Of a stretch of DNA of 64,000 nucleotides, positions 36,586 to 48,700 are shown in pieces. Location of the stretch: the NCBI RefSeq assembly GCF_014066305.1, contig NW_023501120.1, forward strand, positions 1 to 64,000, given 5' to 3'. A model generated the notes under the pieces. It searched no databases. It had not been told where the DNA came from and worked only from the letters and a program-made list of their open reading frames with translations. The stretch's first letter is position 1. The number at the start of each line of letters is the position of its first letter. This stretch comes from Letharia columbiana. Its lineage: Eukaryota > Ascomycota > Lecanoromycetes > Lecanorales > Parmeliaceae. The position numbers and the translations under genes are program-made.

Positions 36586-37763
36586 TTAACTTGAGGATAC
36601 TTTCTCAATCGTGCCTTGTTCGATTGGGGGAAGTGCACGCACCGCCTGACCTGATTGAAAACTCTCCATTGGCCACTGGCGCCACTGTGCGCATGTCCGA
36701 TCAACTCTAAACTCGGTCTCGAAACCTTGGTACCCAATACGGCTGACCTGCGAGAGCTTATCGTGGGCCCATCCTTCGTAGATGACCCACTCCTCAACAT
36801 TCGTTGCGCCGTTCCAGCTCACATAACCTGCAAGACGACCCTTGCCATCCTCTTCGACAACAAGGTCGGGACTGGTAGTGGGAAAACCCTGCCACTCGAC
36901 CTTAAATCCCCGATAGCTCTGCACGAGATTATGCAAGCCAAATCTCCCAGTCCAGCGAACAGTGCCGCCAGTACGGTTGCTAGAGCTAAACTCCTTCATG
37001 ACGGGGATCTCACCATAGTCCACAAAGATATCGCCATTGGGTAGATATGTGTTGGAACCTTATGAATCAGAGTAAATAGGATCGTTTGGATCGGAGAGAT
37101 CGTTGATAACCACAGGAGGACTAGACTTGTTTGGTGAAATTGTGAGTTGGAGTGCTAGACCATTGTTTGGGTGAGTACCATTGGCGATGTCCAGGGCGTT
37201 GAAGTTGTTGAAGTAAGAAACGGTGATTGAGGTTTCCGTGATTTTATGAGGACGCGCAAAATGTTGCCACCACTGTAAGATTGTCGTCCAATGTCAGCAC
37301 GTCATCTAAGCGAAAAGCATCCATGTCTGGCATATAGAGTGATTAGAAAGCAGGGAAATAAACACTCATTTGCTCACAAAACGTCCGTTTGGTGGCAAAG
37401 CACCGAAATCGCCACCAATACCTCCTTGTAGAGTCCAGTCTATATCGCCCTCTGCCATAATAAGATAGGTGGTCCATAAATGTCGGCTATTCACCAAGAA
37501 CTGCTTGCCAATGTTGACGACAGAGTCGATGTGGAACCAATCGAACGGGACAGATTGATTGAAGCCCCCTCTACCAGCGAAACTCAACTTGGTCTCAATG
37601 ACAGGAACATGCTCAAGAGCACTCCATCGATATAAGATGTCCCCACTCTTAGGATCGAGCTCGAAGAATAGGCGGTCAAAACCCCAGCCATTAGATGAAC
37701 CATCAATTGATGACGAGTCTGTTTCTGTTGCGTTGAGGCCTGAGTAGGCATATTTCTCGTACC
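36586..37763 (-). pseudogene. Arylsulfotransferase-like (Arylsulfotran_2) pseudogene
   Basis: Two exon-like blocks, 37763-37378 and 37272-36586, separated by a 105-nt intron (GTGAGC donor, GTGCTGACA branch, TTACAG acceptor). Hallmarks of the fungal arylsulfotransferase family are clear: DWFHIDSV, a NSRHLWTTYLI strand, a W-x-L-G-G-type turn followed by GDF, WQHFARPHK, LPNGDIFVDYGE, and the SWNGATNVEEW motif near the end. An in-frame TAA at 37060-37062 interrupts the segment just before GSNTYLPNG; relatives have Gln there, so a CAA to TAA change is likely. No 5' exons encoding the signal peptide and first blades were found upstream of the acceptor at 37764. It is therefore a truncated, nonsense-bearing relic, unless the stop is a sequencing error. 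Confidence 0.75.
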
Positions 37764-39496
37764 CTAGTGTAAGAGATAGTCACTGGAGAGGGCTTCGAAA
37801 TGGTTGTCTTGGCGCTTGCAGGCATCTATGCGTGTGAAATTGAAGGCGATTCGAGAGGCGAACAGTGTTGGCCGCACATAGGTTGAGCCATTGCTGCTAG
37901 CCGTGCCGGAACAGAAGAACTCTCCTCGTCAATGATTTGCAGATAAGACTCTCAAGCCGTTGCGAAACCCTTCCTATGGGTTAGGAAGACAGTCCTTCCT
38001 TCAGGTTGACCTCAAACTTTTTTTCGAAACGGGAGCCTAGGTAGTATAGAAATACGACAAGTCTTCAGCCCAACTTCGTTTGCGCGAAGACGGCATGTAA
38101 GTCTCGGAGGTCCGCTCGAAGATGCTCATGGACTTACTTGTCGATGTATTTACCCGATATCATCGAAGACGAAGGTACGCATTGTCTGCGGATCGAAGTA
38201 AATGTGTCTGACGCCGCAGCATGAGCTACCTCGACTCAAGAACAAGTGGCAGCCGCCGGGCTCCGATAAGATTCACAAATGGGGATTGTAGCGACATTGC
38301 AGCCTGCTGAAGAATGAACATCTTGATTAGGGTCTTCCGTGGTCTTTTTGAATACTGAGTATAGTATGTTAATGGAGGAAGGGTGATGAACACTTCTTTG
38401 ACCATGCTCCAGCAGGGTTATAAGGTGGTCTCAGTGTTCCACGGACGGAAAAGAGGCGCAGAGTCCCTTCTCGCGGTTCTCCGCCTTATTCATACAAGAT
38501 GATAACAAGTTTTTGCGCCTGGGCTGCCGAGAGTGATACCGCAGTATGGGATGTCGGATGGACAGAGCTTGATTTAAGCATAAGCGAAGTACTGGTTATA
38601 CCAGCGTGCCGGAGGATAGCAGGTGTCCTTGTTTGATAGTGTCTTGCGCATGCAAGAAACGGAGAGTCTAATTGGTCTGGTTGGGAACAAGGCGAGATAC
38701 AACAGTGACCTCGTGGTATCTTAGCTTCTATTACCCGTGCCGCTTTCTGGATGCGGATGTAGATGTTGAAATACGCGATAGCCGAAGGTACATACTGGTG
38801 ACCCTGAATCAGTTTCACAAGCGCTGGGATGGCATCACCGCGTGCCGCTTTCGCTGTTTCAAGACCGGAAACGCTACTTGAAACTGGCAATAACAGAAGT
38901 ATTCGAGTAGAGAAACTGGACAGAGACAATCTAACTTACCTTTACAGCGGCGTATAGTACAAGTACTCTCATGACGTACCGGCCTCTAATTTCTTCTTTC
39001 CAGTCCACGTGTGACTGATGCAGGTTTACCCAATAAAACGTTATCTACCGTCAACATCAGCCAATTTAGCAATAGAATCCAAGAGTCAATTTTGTCAGCA
39101 CCCATTCCACCTTGAAGCAGGAGCACAAACACATTGCGGTCCCAAACTCTCAGCACTCTCGCACCTCGGGCTAGTCGTCAAAGCCATTGGGGACAAGGTT
39201 GGGCTAGGAGGTTCACACGGTCAAATTCCGAGGAAGAGGTGAGCTTGCCAAGTTTCGCGGTTTCCTAATATCTATAGAGGGTATCACAGGCCGAGAAGAT
39301 AATGACGCATCATACTTCTGGTTCGAAAGCAGATGTTCTCAACTCCGTATTCCTATCCACGAGCTTTAATAGCTTTCATTATGTGCATAGATTTTGGCAA
39401 CTTTCCAATGCCCTCCAGATTGGGTGACCGAAGCAGACTCTGGACGGGTCCACGGAGGACCGTGCCAACATAACAGTATCGCATAAAGAGTGGTTT
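37764..39496. other. Intergenic, possible lost 5' part of the arylsulfotransferase gene
   Basis: Nothing assembled. A minus frame at 38486-38929 starts with a signal-peptide-like stretch (SFSTRILLLLPVSSSVSG), but the rest is not like any family I recognise, and no join to the downstream relic is supported. Confidence 0.35.
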
Positions 39497-40550
39497 TCAA
39501 GCAGTGGCTACAGCGGACATTGAAGCGTTGAAAGAAGCCAACGATCGCGTGTCTGAGAACGGAGGTTTCTCAGGATCTGGTACCGCAGTACATCCTTGTG
39601 CCACCACTATGGGTTTTGTCAGCCTACGATCGCATTACAACCTCTTCTGGAATGGAAAGATAACCTACGGGCAGCAAAGAGCACGTAGTTGGTCGGGTTC
39701 TTGATCGAAGTAAGTAGAGAATAACCGACACACTGGTTCCAGTCGAAAGTTTCCCTCGGAATGCTGTTACTATCAAGGCTCGCTGTTCCGAGATACAGCC
39801 GGACAAACTCGTAGAAAAGTGTGTACACCTGGTAATTTCGATAGAAGATACTGACGTCGCCGGCGAACAGATTATCCCTCAATTCGGGGCACTTACTTCC
39901 AAACGGCGCCAAAGGCTGCTGGAAAAAGCGCGGGCATAAGAATATGTAGACCGATCCATCCGCATAAAACGCCTCCGTAGGTGCTCCCCCAGCAGCCGCT
40001 GCGCACCGTCGCCATGGATCGTATCCCAAATCCAAGTAACTGTATAGCTTCGCTGAGCCGGGAGTCGCACAGGCAATCCGTGGCGCGGTTACCCTCTGAG
40101 GTGCCGGCTTCAAATTTATCGAGCCACGGTAATCGTAGATCATATTGAGATATATCGCGACCCGAGGTTGTACTGCATTGTTCTCAAACATGGCCTTGTA
40201 CTCAGGACTCCCAATGCCAGCACCGACGACGAGTCTGGCTGAATTTGCGACGCGATTGGCGGCAAGTAGTGCACGCTCGACTTCAGGCTTGCGAGTCCCG
40301 CAGAATTCGATCAGCAAAGGGGGAGCATCAGAATAGGTTGATGTGAGGGTACGATCAGATGTTAGGGACTGGTTCGCCAACGTGAGGGACGGTGGCGAGG
40401 TATCGGCTAGTGAAGGTTAGCAATGTTCTATTTGGGGCAGCAGAAGGGGGCCAATGTATCGAGAGTACCAGATGGTGCAGGAAGAGTCGAGACGAAGGAA
40501 TTAAGTGCTAATAGAATGGCCAGCCGAATAGCGGCACCAAGTAATGTCAT
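39497..40550 (-). CDS. Secreted M35-like (lysine-specific metallo-endopeptidase-like) protein with degenerate zinc motif
   Basis: Three exons, 40550-40469, 40406-39669 and 39606-39497, with introns of 62 nt each (branch GCTAAC and GCTGACA), giving 309 aa. Residues 1-25 form a signal peptide ending near STLPA. Mid-protein there are paired Cys residues and a SYLDLGYDPW segment. The stretch YTLFYEFVRLYLG (about 222-234), followed by a DWNQCVGYSL segment and NPTNYVLFAA, resembles the zinc-binding helix region of fungal M35-like secreted proteins, where an HExxH is expected. Here it reads Y226-E-F-V-R230, so both zinc-ligand His residues are absent. Splice sites and frame are intact, so the gene may still make a secreted, non-peptidase protein. 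The family call is moderate. Confidence 0.62.
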
Positions 40551-40979
40551 CCTGACTGCAGGACTTGTGTGGTACAGTAGCTTTCGAATGAGAATGCTAG
40601 GGCAATGAACAGCGACTTTCCAATACAGATTATAGAATTGTGGTCCACGTGGACAAAGAACGTTTCCCAAGGAATAATATAGACGGACAGACAGCCCCAA
40701 AGAAACGGGGCGCGAACAAGCGCTTAGATTGTGAGACGAAAATCCGCGTTGGGAGCGGCTATGCTGATCCGCCTTTCATGCGGGCTGATCCATTATTACC
40801 GAGATCGACGGCATCCATCATCGAATCAAGCGTATCAGGAAATTGCCCACACTCTCTCTCTCTCCGGAGATCATGAAGGCTGTAAGGGTAGTTAAACCAT
40901 CGTCAGTGACATCCATCAAGTGTCTTACGAGTAACGACTTAGGCGATACAATCCAAATGGCGTGTATCCAGTCCCCTTA
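40551..40979. other. Intergenic upstream of the M35-like gene
   Basis: No gene seen. It probably contains the promoter of the minus-strand secreted protein gene. Confidence 0.4.
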
Positions 40980-41420
40980 CACCAGATGGTCAGAAGGTGG
41001 CAACTCATCCAGGGTCCACAGATGACCCTCACCCAGTAGCCGGACGAACTTCTGCTCATCTGTCTCAACCACCGAAAAGACCTCAAACAAGAAGTCCCAA
41101 CCCTTGTACCTCTCCACAAACCAATCAATGCCGGTAAGCCCCGTGGTTCATGAACCCCATGTTATATCATCCACGGCCGCGACATTCTTATGATAGTTGT
41201 AGTCATCTACGGACTCGCGAAGGTACGCGAGATCATAGAGACCGATGAGCTGGAGATACTCTCTGGAGACGGTGTCGTGGATTGCTGCGATTTTTGTAGG
41301 AGGAGACCACAGATTCGTTGCGGCTGGGATAGAGCTCGTACTCGAAGAACCTTATATTGAGGTCTGAATTGGGAACGTGGTACTTGAAAGGTTCGCTAGG
41401 AGGATTGTAGCTGTAGGAGA
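40980..41420 (-). pseudogene. Frameshifted coding remnant, family unknown
   Basis: Three protein-like stretches follow each other in different frames. The first begins NPPSEPFKYHVPNSDL and runs to RNESVVSSYKN, after a CTACAG acceptor-like site. Then, one frame over, comes AAIHDTVSREYLQLIGLYDL continuing to ESVDDYNYHKNVAAVDD and a stop. A third stretch carries GLTGIDWFVERYKGWDFLFE and TDEQKFVRLLGEGHLWTLDE. The strongly biased, coherent composition suggests one former gene with at least two frame breaks. Introns could explain one break, but I found no clean donor/acceptor pair. I do not recognise the family. Confidence 0.35.
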
Positions 41421-41991
41421 TTTGTTAATCAAGTATCTCTGTCGCAAGAGGGCTCAATTGAACTTGCCCGAGAGACTGTACTTGCCCAAGAAACTGAACG
41501 CCTGTACGGTTGGCGAGTCTAGCCGTCGCGCCTAAAACCGTAGGATCTTATTAGGGACAAGCGATGAGGAGGCTAGCGACACGAGAGCGCGACTAGGTGT
41601 CAAAGGTGACACTTCGAAAGATGTTAGCGCGGTTGCACTTCCGGAAAGAGATCGCGAGAACAGAGGTTGTACAGAGCGTCATCTTTCCGTCTTCGGATTC
41701 CAGAACGAGAACAGTCTATTCCGGGGTTGGATGATCTTAAAATACCTGATCTTCCGCCTGTCGCTTCGATGTATCGCCTACCAGATTCCCACTAACGACA
41801 CCAAGAAAGTGTTGGTCCGTGCGAAGAATGGATCAAAAACCCTGGTCCTGCCATATGTGTAGTCTAGATTGGTACCCACGCTGAATCATGGTCATCATTG
41901 TGAAGTCTGAAAGACGCCACTCGCTGCATTGCGGCACTGCGACGGCTCTAATACGCCGAGCTTCAGATCTGGTGCTTCAAATACCACACCA

Positions 41992-42606
41992 CTAGGCGCG
42001 TCGCAGCAAGCCACGGAAACGTATGTGCAGTTGCAGGGACAAGCTGGTAGGGTGATTGCTTGAAGCCGATGTGAAGTTGGAGGTCACGTGAACGAGATCT
42101 GTGCCATTGACTGAAACCTCGTGGAGCCGGCGGCCATCAAATACAAAGTTGGATGGCTTGCAGGTCCCGGTGTAATAGCGGCTTCCAACACCTTGGAATG
42201 AGTCCGCAATGCAGCGACATCCGTCGCTTGCGCCGCATAGTTTGACAAGACCCCAGCAAGATTCGCCACATGATGGAGGCGCCGAAGCCACTGGGGTCTC
42301 TGGCTCTTCGAGCTCGCCGAAGTCTTCAATGGCCTCCAAAAAGTTCCAAAACTCGTTGTCATTTGCGCAAGATTCATTTTGTGCTTCCTCGGATGCCATT
42401 CCAGCTTCACGCTCTTCTGCAGCTGTATCTTGACATGATGCTTGATCGGCCTTGAGCCATTGCTGAACGGCTTTATCGAAGCGGGGGTTTGGCGCATAAA
42501 AGTTGGGTATAAGGTTGCGTGTCGTCCCTAAGCACTCATGATCAGCACTCTTCCTTGACCATCCGGGAGCTAAGCTAGTCGAAGAGATACTGCTTCTAAG
42601 ACTTCA
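41992..42606 (-). pseudogene. Cys-rich hypothetical coding region, 5' end unclear
   Basis: An open minus frame from about 42606 to 41992 holds a coherent protein: NLIPNFYAPNPRFDKAVQQW, an acidic middle (EEREAGMASEEAQNES), then a Cys-rich C-terminal half with PSCGESCWGLVKLCGASDGC, a second CRC motif and YYTGTCKPSNF. The first in-frame ATG is internal, at 42399, so either an upstream exon is missing or the start was lost. The Cys spacing is reminiscent of small secreted fungal proteins, but no signal peptide was found. Function unknown. Confidence 0.35.
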
Positions 42607-44614
42607 CGTCCCTATATAAGTGAACCCTCCCTGTCCTTTGTATCGAACAAGTTGCAGCATTATCAACTGGGCCGGAAGTGACATCGAATAGTAGTACCCT
42701 ACTTCGACTCCCGGACTTAGAGACATATTTTCAGAATGCTTGAACCAGCTCGCGAGGCTGGCTGCCGGACTAATTTCCAGATGCCAATCTGGGCAGAGTG
42801 ACTCTTCGATTGCGGGGATGCGGGCTGACCCAAGATGGGATCACGGCGCCGGGCACTGTGAAAAGGTGCAGGCGTCGGTCGGGTCGAGGCTCTTCGTCTG
42901 GCCAGCAGCCGCTCAGCTCTGTACCAAGTTCCTCGAAATCGTTGTAGGTCGGGTTGCCAAAATTTCGCTGCAAGTAGGATCCCCCATTGCTACATACATC
43001 AAGTGATACAGCAGACTGAGACACGGAAAGTAAGTCCCATACATAGCAATTTAGATTTTTCAAAAAGCGAATATTTGAGAAGAGCTAAGTCTCGAATCAT
43101 GTATAGATATCGCTGAACGCAAAATGAAAATGCTTGGTTTCAGCCAAATCAAGGAGCGGGGCGCCTATACGTGCGGAAGGGGATCTCATTAGCGGTATCA
43201 GGGCGTTATTTTCCGACGCCAAATCCAAAAATGGAGGCGGCCTCATGTCTTTCCCGCGCTGAACGGAAGTCCATCGAGACGGCAAAGGGAGTAGTGACTC
43301 TTCTGGGAATTTCGCTCGTGAAATGTGCTGGAGTTGACGAGGACGAGGTCGTCTGTAGAAATGCTTTGGCGCTGATAAGGAGTTTTCGTAAGGTGTTGGA
43401 CCAGCTGTTAAGTTATAATGCTTATTGTGAAGGATTTTGTGAAGACGGAATTTTGTATGGCGAAAAAAACACAATTACTCCGCAGATGATAAGCAAAAGT
43501 GGTGAATGCCATGGATCACAAGACAGGAAACAGCAGCAGGGAAGGTACCTCTAGACTCCGAGACGGGAGCTATGATTGAACGCGCTACAGTACCTCATCG
43601 GTCACTAAAACCTGCGCAATCCCATTCTATCTCCCTACAGACTACCGAGCCCGCTCCCAACGTTCCCGAGGGGATTCTTCCGTTCCATGGAGCGCCGATG
43701 GCTGTTCAAATAGTATTCAAAATACCTGTACGGAGGTTGACACGTAAAGTCCTGCACAGCGCTAGCGCTAAGGTAGCCCTAGCCCTACTATCGGAAGGCA
43801 ACCCTATAATTGAAGACCCTAGAATTATGTCCTGAGAGCGTACATGGGGGCATCTTTTGGGCCGATAATGGGTTAAGGGCCTGTCCAGGGAACGCTTAAA
43901 AGACAAGGCAATACCCGACATCTGGACCCTTTTCTTGGCATGTCCGTAGACCAGGCGGAGGAGCAACAGGCGCCCTATGTTCGAGCAGTTCTTGGGGGGT
44001 AACGGGATCACAGTTGTAGCTGTAGCTGCTTTCGGTCATGTAATTCAACCAATGACATCAGCCAAGACTCCATTTACGACCTGCCATGGGAGTAGTTCCG
44101 CCAACATCATCTTGATGAATGAGTGCAGTGCAGTGCGTTGTCTTCAAATACGCATGACCACTTGTCATGCTTCTAGCTGCTCCTCAGGAATGCTAAGCCA
44201 GATTGACTCGGCTACGGCGATGTAAGAAATGGACCTAGCTGTAAGAGCACGAATTCCGATCGGAGCTAAAGAGGTTGGAATTATGACCATTGCCTGGCTC
44301 TCAGGGGAATACTGTCCCTGGTTGGGCCCCCGGTGTCCATTGTGGGAGTGATCAACCCCTAAGGGAAGTTGCCATGCACCCCTCTTCCATCTCAGGCTGG
44401 AGGTGCTCTAACAACACAGGACGACGACCTCTAAATCCACCCTTGTCTCCGCTTGCAGAAACCTAGGATGTCGTAACATTCCCTCCCAGCGTCAGACCAG
44501 ACGGATCATTCTGAGCGCTGAGGAAGATGTTGATTTGTTCATTATCGCCTGCGTCAAAATAAGCGAACTTTACAACCCACGCCTACTGTATATCCATTCT
44601 ATACCTCAAGAAAC
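42607..44614. other. Gene-poor stretch
   Basis: Frames at 42770-43063 and 43706-44011 on the minus strand have some protein-like composition but no motifs or splice partners. Nothing else was seen. Old transposon debris is possible but not demonstrable. Confidence 0.35.
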
Positions 44615-45058
44615 TTAACCCAAATGGAGTGCCGTACCGGAGAAGCCATGCTGGATACACATCGTGTTGACCGGAACACCGGCCGCCCAGATTTCGAACC
44701 ACTTCGCCTTGGTCCCGAACTTGCTGGGCGTCATGCTGACGACGATTATGCAGGAAGTGGGAACCTGCCTGTCTACAAGCCGTTCGTCAGCCACTTGAAT
44801 CGACGCGAAAGGCAGGCGCGAAATCGGAAGGGAACTCCACTCACCAGTAGTCACTCTCGGAAGAACGATTCCATTACGTTCGCGGGGACCATCTTGAGTA
44901 CGAAATGGCCTATTCCTTGTGCTCGCGGGTAGGTAGGAAAGCACCTTATCACACGCTGCTTCCGATGGAGGGGGCTTGAAGGGTTCATTGTCGCAGTCGA
45001 CATAAGGCTCGTAGCTTCTGATGTATGTCAGGAGCTCGTTTCGAGGAGCTAGCGTACA
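44615..45058 (-). pseudogene. 3' part of an unassigned secreted-type protein gene
   Basis: The minus frame reads LAPRNELLTYIRSYEPYVDC, then a Cys pair, LSYLPAS, GIVLPRVTTGEWSSLPISRL, ERLVDRQVPTSCIIVV and finally WFEIWAAGVPVNTMCIQHG with a natural stop. The pattern (regular Cys, GEW, PTSC, a WFxIW-x-A-x-VxxxxMC segment) resembles a family of uncharacterised secreted fungal proteins I have seen but cannot name. No in-frame ATG or signal-peptide exon was found upstream of about 45058, where an acceptor-like CGCTAG occurs. It is either a partial relic or a gene whose first exon I missed. Confidence 0.4.
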
Positions 45059-45779
45059 TAGTAAGTCACTGGTCTAGCCGAACCCCAATTGAAAGACCCC
45101 TCGCGTGAGTCTGGGAATGGAATCTTGCCGAGAGCGACGCCCAATGGATGCACAAAAGAGCGTTCATTCCCCCCGACGTGGAAACAACTTACTGGACTGA
45201 GCCTCGAATGATTTTTGCGACATTATGGCCACGTTTTGACTGCGAACGCGACATGCGCCTTTGCGTTACTGTGAAACAGGGTGGAAACAACGTGGGGATG
45301 CGCGAGAGCCTCCCCTTAAGCAAGATGTTAGCGCAATATGCGCTGCCGTAGATGTCACGTTCCACAAATCATATGTTGCTGTTAGTAATGCAAAGCTCTG
45401 AACCCTTGAGTCAACAGATGCCTTCCCTTCATCATCCACCTATGATATGATGGTTGCCTCGAAGAAGAACGGGCGCGACTCGTCACCGTGAGGTTGCTTG
45501 AGTCAAAAGATGAGTCACCTCCGGCTTGTGCTGGGCTTTTTCTGTCTTTGCCATCGCGGCGAGCGGACCTCACAGTCCAAGTAGCTTCAATACAAACAAA
45601 GAGATAGAGAAACCGGGGTGACCAAGAGAAAGCCTGGGCGGCACTGGGTGAGAGCCAAGGTAGATGTCAGGAGATCAGCAATCGAAGTACCAGCTCATCA
45701 GCACTTTTACAAAGTGGCTCTCGGCCGCTCTACGATTTCGTAAAGTCATCATCAATGCCCATTACCTCACTTATCTCCC
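45059..45779. other. Intergenic, nothing seen
   Basis: No gene or repeat recognised between the secreted-type remnant and the 3' end of the NRPS-like gene. Confidence 0.4.
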
Positions 45780-48700
45780 TCAAAAAGCCCACTGACCCAA
45801 CCAAATCTCCATCCACTCCGGCCCCACAGCGCTCAACTCGCCCATTGTGGGACTTCTCTTTACCGTCTGCTTGGTCTCCAACTCAGTCTCCGACCCGCCC
45901 GCCTCCATCTGCTCGAAGAAGTCTAGTAACTTGATACCCGGATTCTTCGCGACGTCATCGGTCATTAACGGCGTGGCCTTCAGTGCCTCGAGCCAAGACT
46001 CGAAACTCACAGGCTCAATCTTCTCGTCAAAATGTTTCGTGATGACAGGGACGAGCGCTTTCCATGAGCCGGGCTGTGGATTCACGACGTTGTGGTATCT
46101 GGTCCAGACTGCACTTGAGGGTTCATCTTTGATGTCGGAGAGGACAAGATCGACTATGACGTTTGCGGTGGTGTCAACTGGGATCCAGGCTACCGTGTCC
46201 TGGCCGGGAATGGTTGTTGGGATTTTGCCTAGGTACTTGGAACTGGCTACAAGCTAGAGATACAAGTACTTCAGTAACTGCTTCTGAAGCTTCGTGAAGA
46301 GTGATTGCGAAGACAATCCACAACTAGAACTTACGCTCGGCAGCCATTCCTGTTTGTTCCAAATCCCATCTTTGACGACAGGGCCTGCGAGTTGTCCAAC
46401 ACGGCAGATGGCCGCTGATACACCAGAACTCTTTCCAGCTTTCTCGAGCAGCTGTTCCGCTACGTACTTTGATTCTCCGTAGCCCATCGCTGAAGGAACA
46501 CTGAAATCGTAGAAGGCTGACTCAGGGACCTTGTCTTCGGGATACTTGATTGCCCAGTTGTCCAAGGTGGAGATGCTGGACGTGAATAAGATCGGTGGGC
46601 TCTTGGGTGACTGATTTGAAAGGTTGATGAGTTCCCGAACCCCTGCAATGTGCGGTTCGAAGGATTCCAGATTGAGATTGAAGTCCACCTGCCATTGATT
46701 GTCTATAAGTACAAGTCAGCTAGTCCTTTGTCGTAGTGAGTGAGATCGCTGCATACGGATGATAAACGAAGCTTCCTTGACAAGCATGTTGTAATCATCA
46801 GCATCCAACCCTAATTTACTCTTACTGAGATCGGTGGTCAGAAAGTGGACTCTTTCTCCCCATTCAGTCATCAGGCCTCGTGATTTGTTGCCATTTCTCT
46901 GCTTGCTTTCGCCATCGGCTCCTCGATTGAGACAGAAGACCTTCGCCACTTGAGTATCAGCTAGCAAGCAATCCAAGAGATACGAGCCAAGCGAGCCCGT
47001 GCTCCCCGTCAGAACAATCGCGAAACCTTGCTCCTGGCGCTGAGTGGTGTCGTTCTTGGGTTGTGGGAGGTCACCCGAGTACTTGGCGAGCATTCCCTCC
47101 ATCTTGCCAATCCTTTCTTTTTCCAAGCCCTCGGATGCCGCTTCCCCGTGATCTGCCAAATACTCTACGGCAGCAGCAAGCTCGAAGACGGTAGAGTTGG
47201 AGTATATCGTCCTTGGTGATATGAGGTGCGCAACAACTCCTCCATCATGGTCCCTGAACGAGGACCGAAGCTGCCTCACGAGGTTCATCACTTGCAGCGA
47301 ATCCATGCCAGCAGCAAAGAAATTCTGTTCGAAAGTGATATTTTGAAGCCCTTCCATCTCAGTCAACATATTGCAAATGCCAATTCTTAGTGAACCTTGG
47401 TCCCTGGGATTCAGCTGGACAGCATCTGACGAATTCCCAAAGCCTGCAACGTCCGCATATAGTTGATCAATCTCTTCTCCGTAGGCTTGATTCGTAGCGC
47501 GACGCTTCACCGTGCCCTTATCGGTTCTCAGCAAAGGTTTCCCGGCCTTCGCAAAGAAGATGTGATCAAGATCAAGTTTAGCATAGGCAGGAGCAACTTC
47601 GTTCGCTTTGGTGACATAGGGCAAGAGACCGTCGAGGACTTCCTTTTTGGCTCTTTCCGTGTCCGGAACGCCTCTAAGCTCCAAAATAGCAGCTGTTTCG
47701 AATCTTCCTTGCCCGACAACAAGAGCGCCAAAGATGCCTGAACATGAGCGCAAAGTCGCCTCCATATCGTTAGGATTAAACTTTTCCCCGTTAGAAAACA
47801 CAATCACGTCATCGGATCTTCCTTCGTAAAGCCGTAGATCCGGCTTTGAGGGATGCTTCGAGTAAACATCATTCATCGAGAATTCAGATCGATCAGAGAA
47901 GGTGTAAAATGACCAGTGAAAAGGGTCTGTTGAGTCATGACGGGTGAAGACCTGTTCGTATAACCCAGGACCAACTTCCCGAAACTCGATTCCTTTCATT
48001 CTAGGATCGAAATGAAAGTAGATCCAGTCTTCTGGGTCTTTCTTGAGTCGCGGGCAAAACCCAGCTTCTGAGGATCACATCACATTAAGGACATTAGTAT
48101 ATCTCGAGATGGTATCACCAGCAGTCTTCCCGAGAGGTCTTATTCGTGTTACATCAGCATTCCAGGAACCCTAGACGTTATAGGACTGACCTCCAGCAAA
48201 CTGAGTGGATTTGAGCTTCTTTAATTTCTCGAGAGAAGTCTGCGACTGGCTGAGTGCTTCCAATGTAGATGGCGCAAGAAACATAAGGTCCACATTGACG
48301 TTGTCAAGTAGGTCGTCGATGAGATCGGCACTGATAGGCCGACCGGTGGGAGCCCAGACCGTAGTGATTTCGAAGTACAGAGCGACTAATAGGGTCTGTA
48401 GGATACCCGCCACCTAGACATTGATCAGTACGGTTTCTCATACCAGAGGCAGAATTATGTGGAGACGGTTGCCTTACATGGAATGGAGGCAAGCTTGTGA
48501 AGACGCGGACACCACATTCAAAAATGTTGATCTGGGCATCAACTCCGTCTAGGGGAGGAATCAGGTGTTGGTTGTCGACAGCTGCCACCCCGCCGTGATA
48601 CAGGATGGTCGGCTTCGGTAGTCCAGTGGATCCGGATGTGTGGACTATGATGAAAGGGTCTTGCGCAGCCTCTTCAAACGTCTTGTTGTAGTCATAATGC

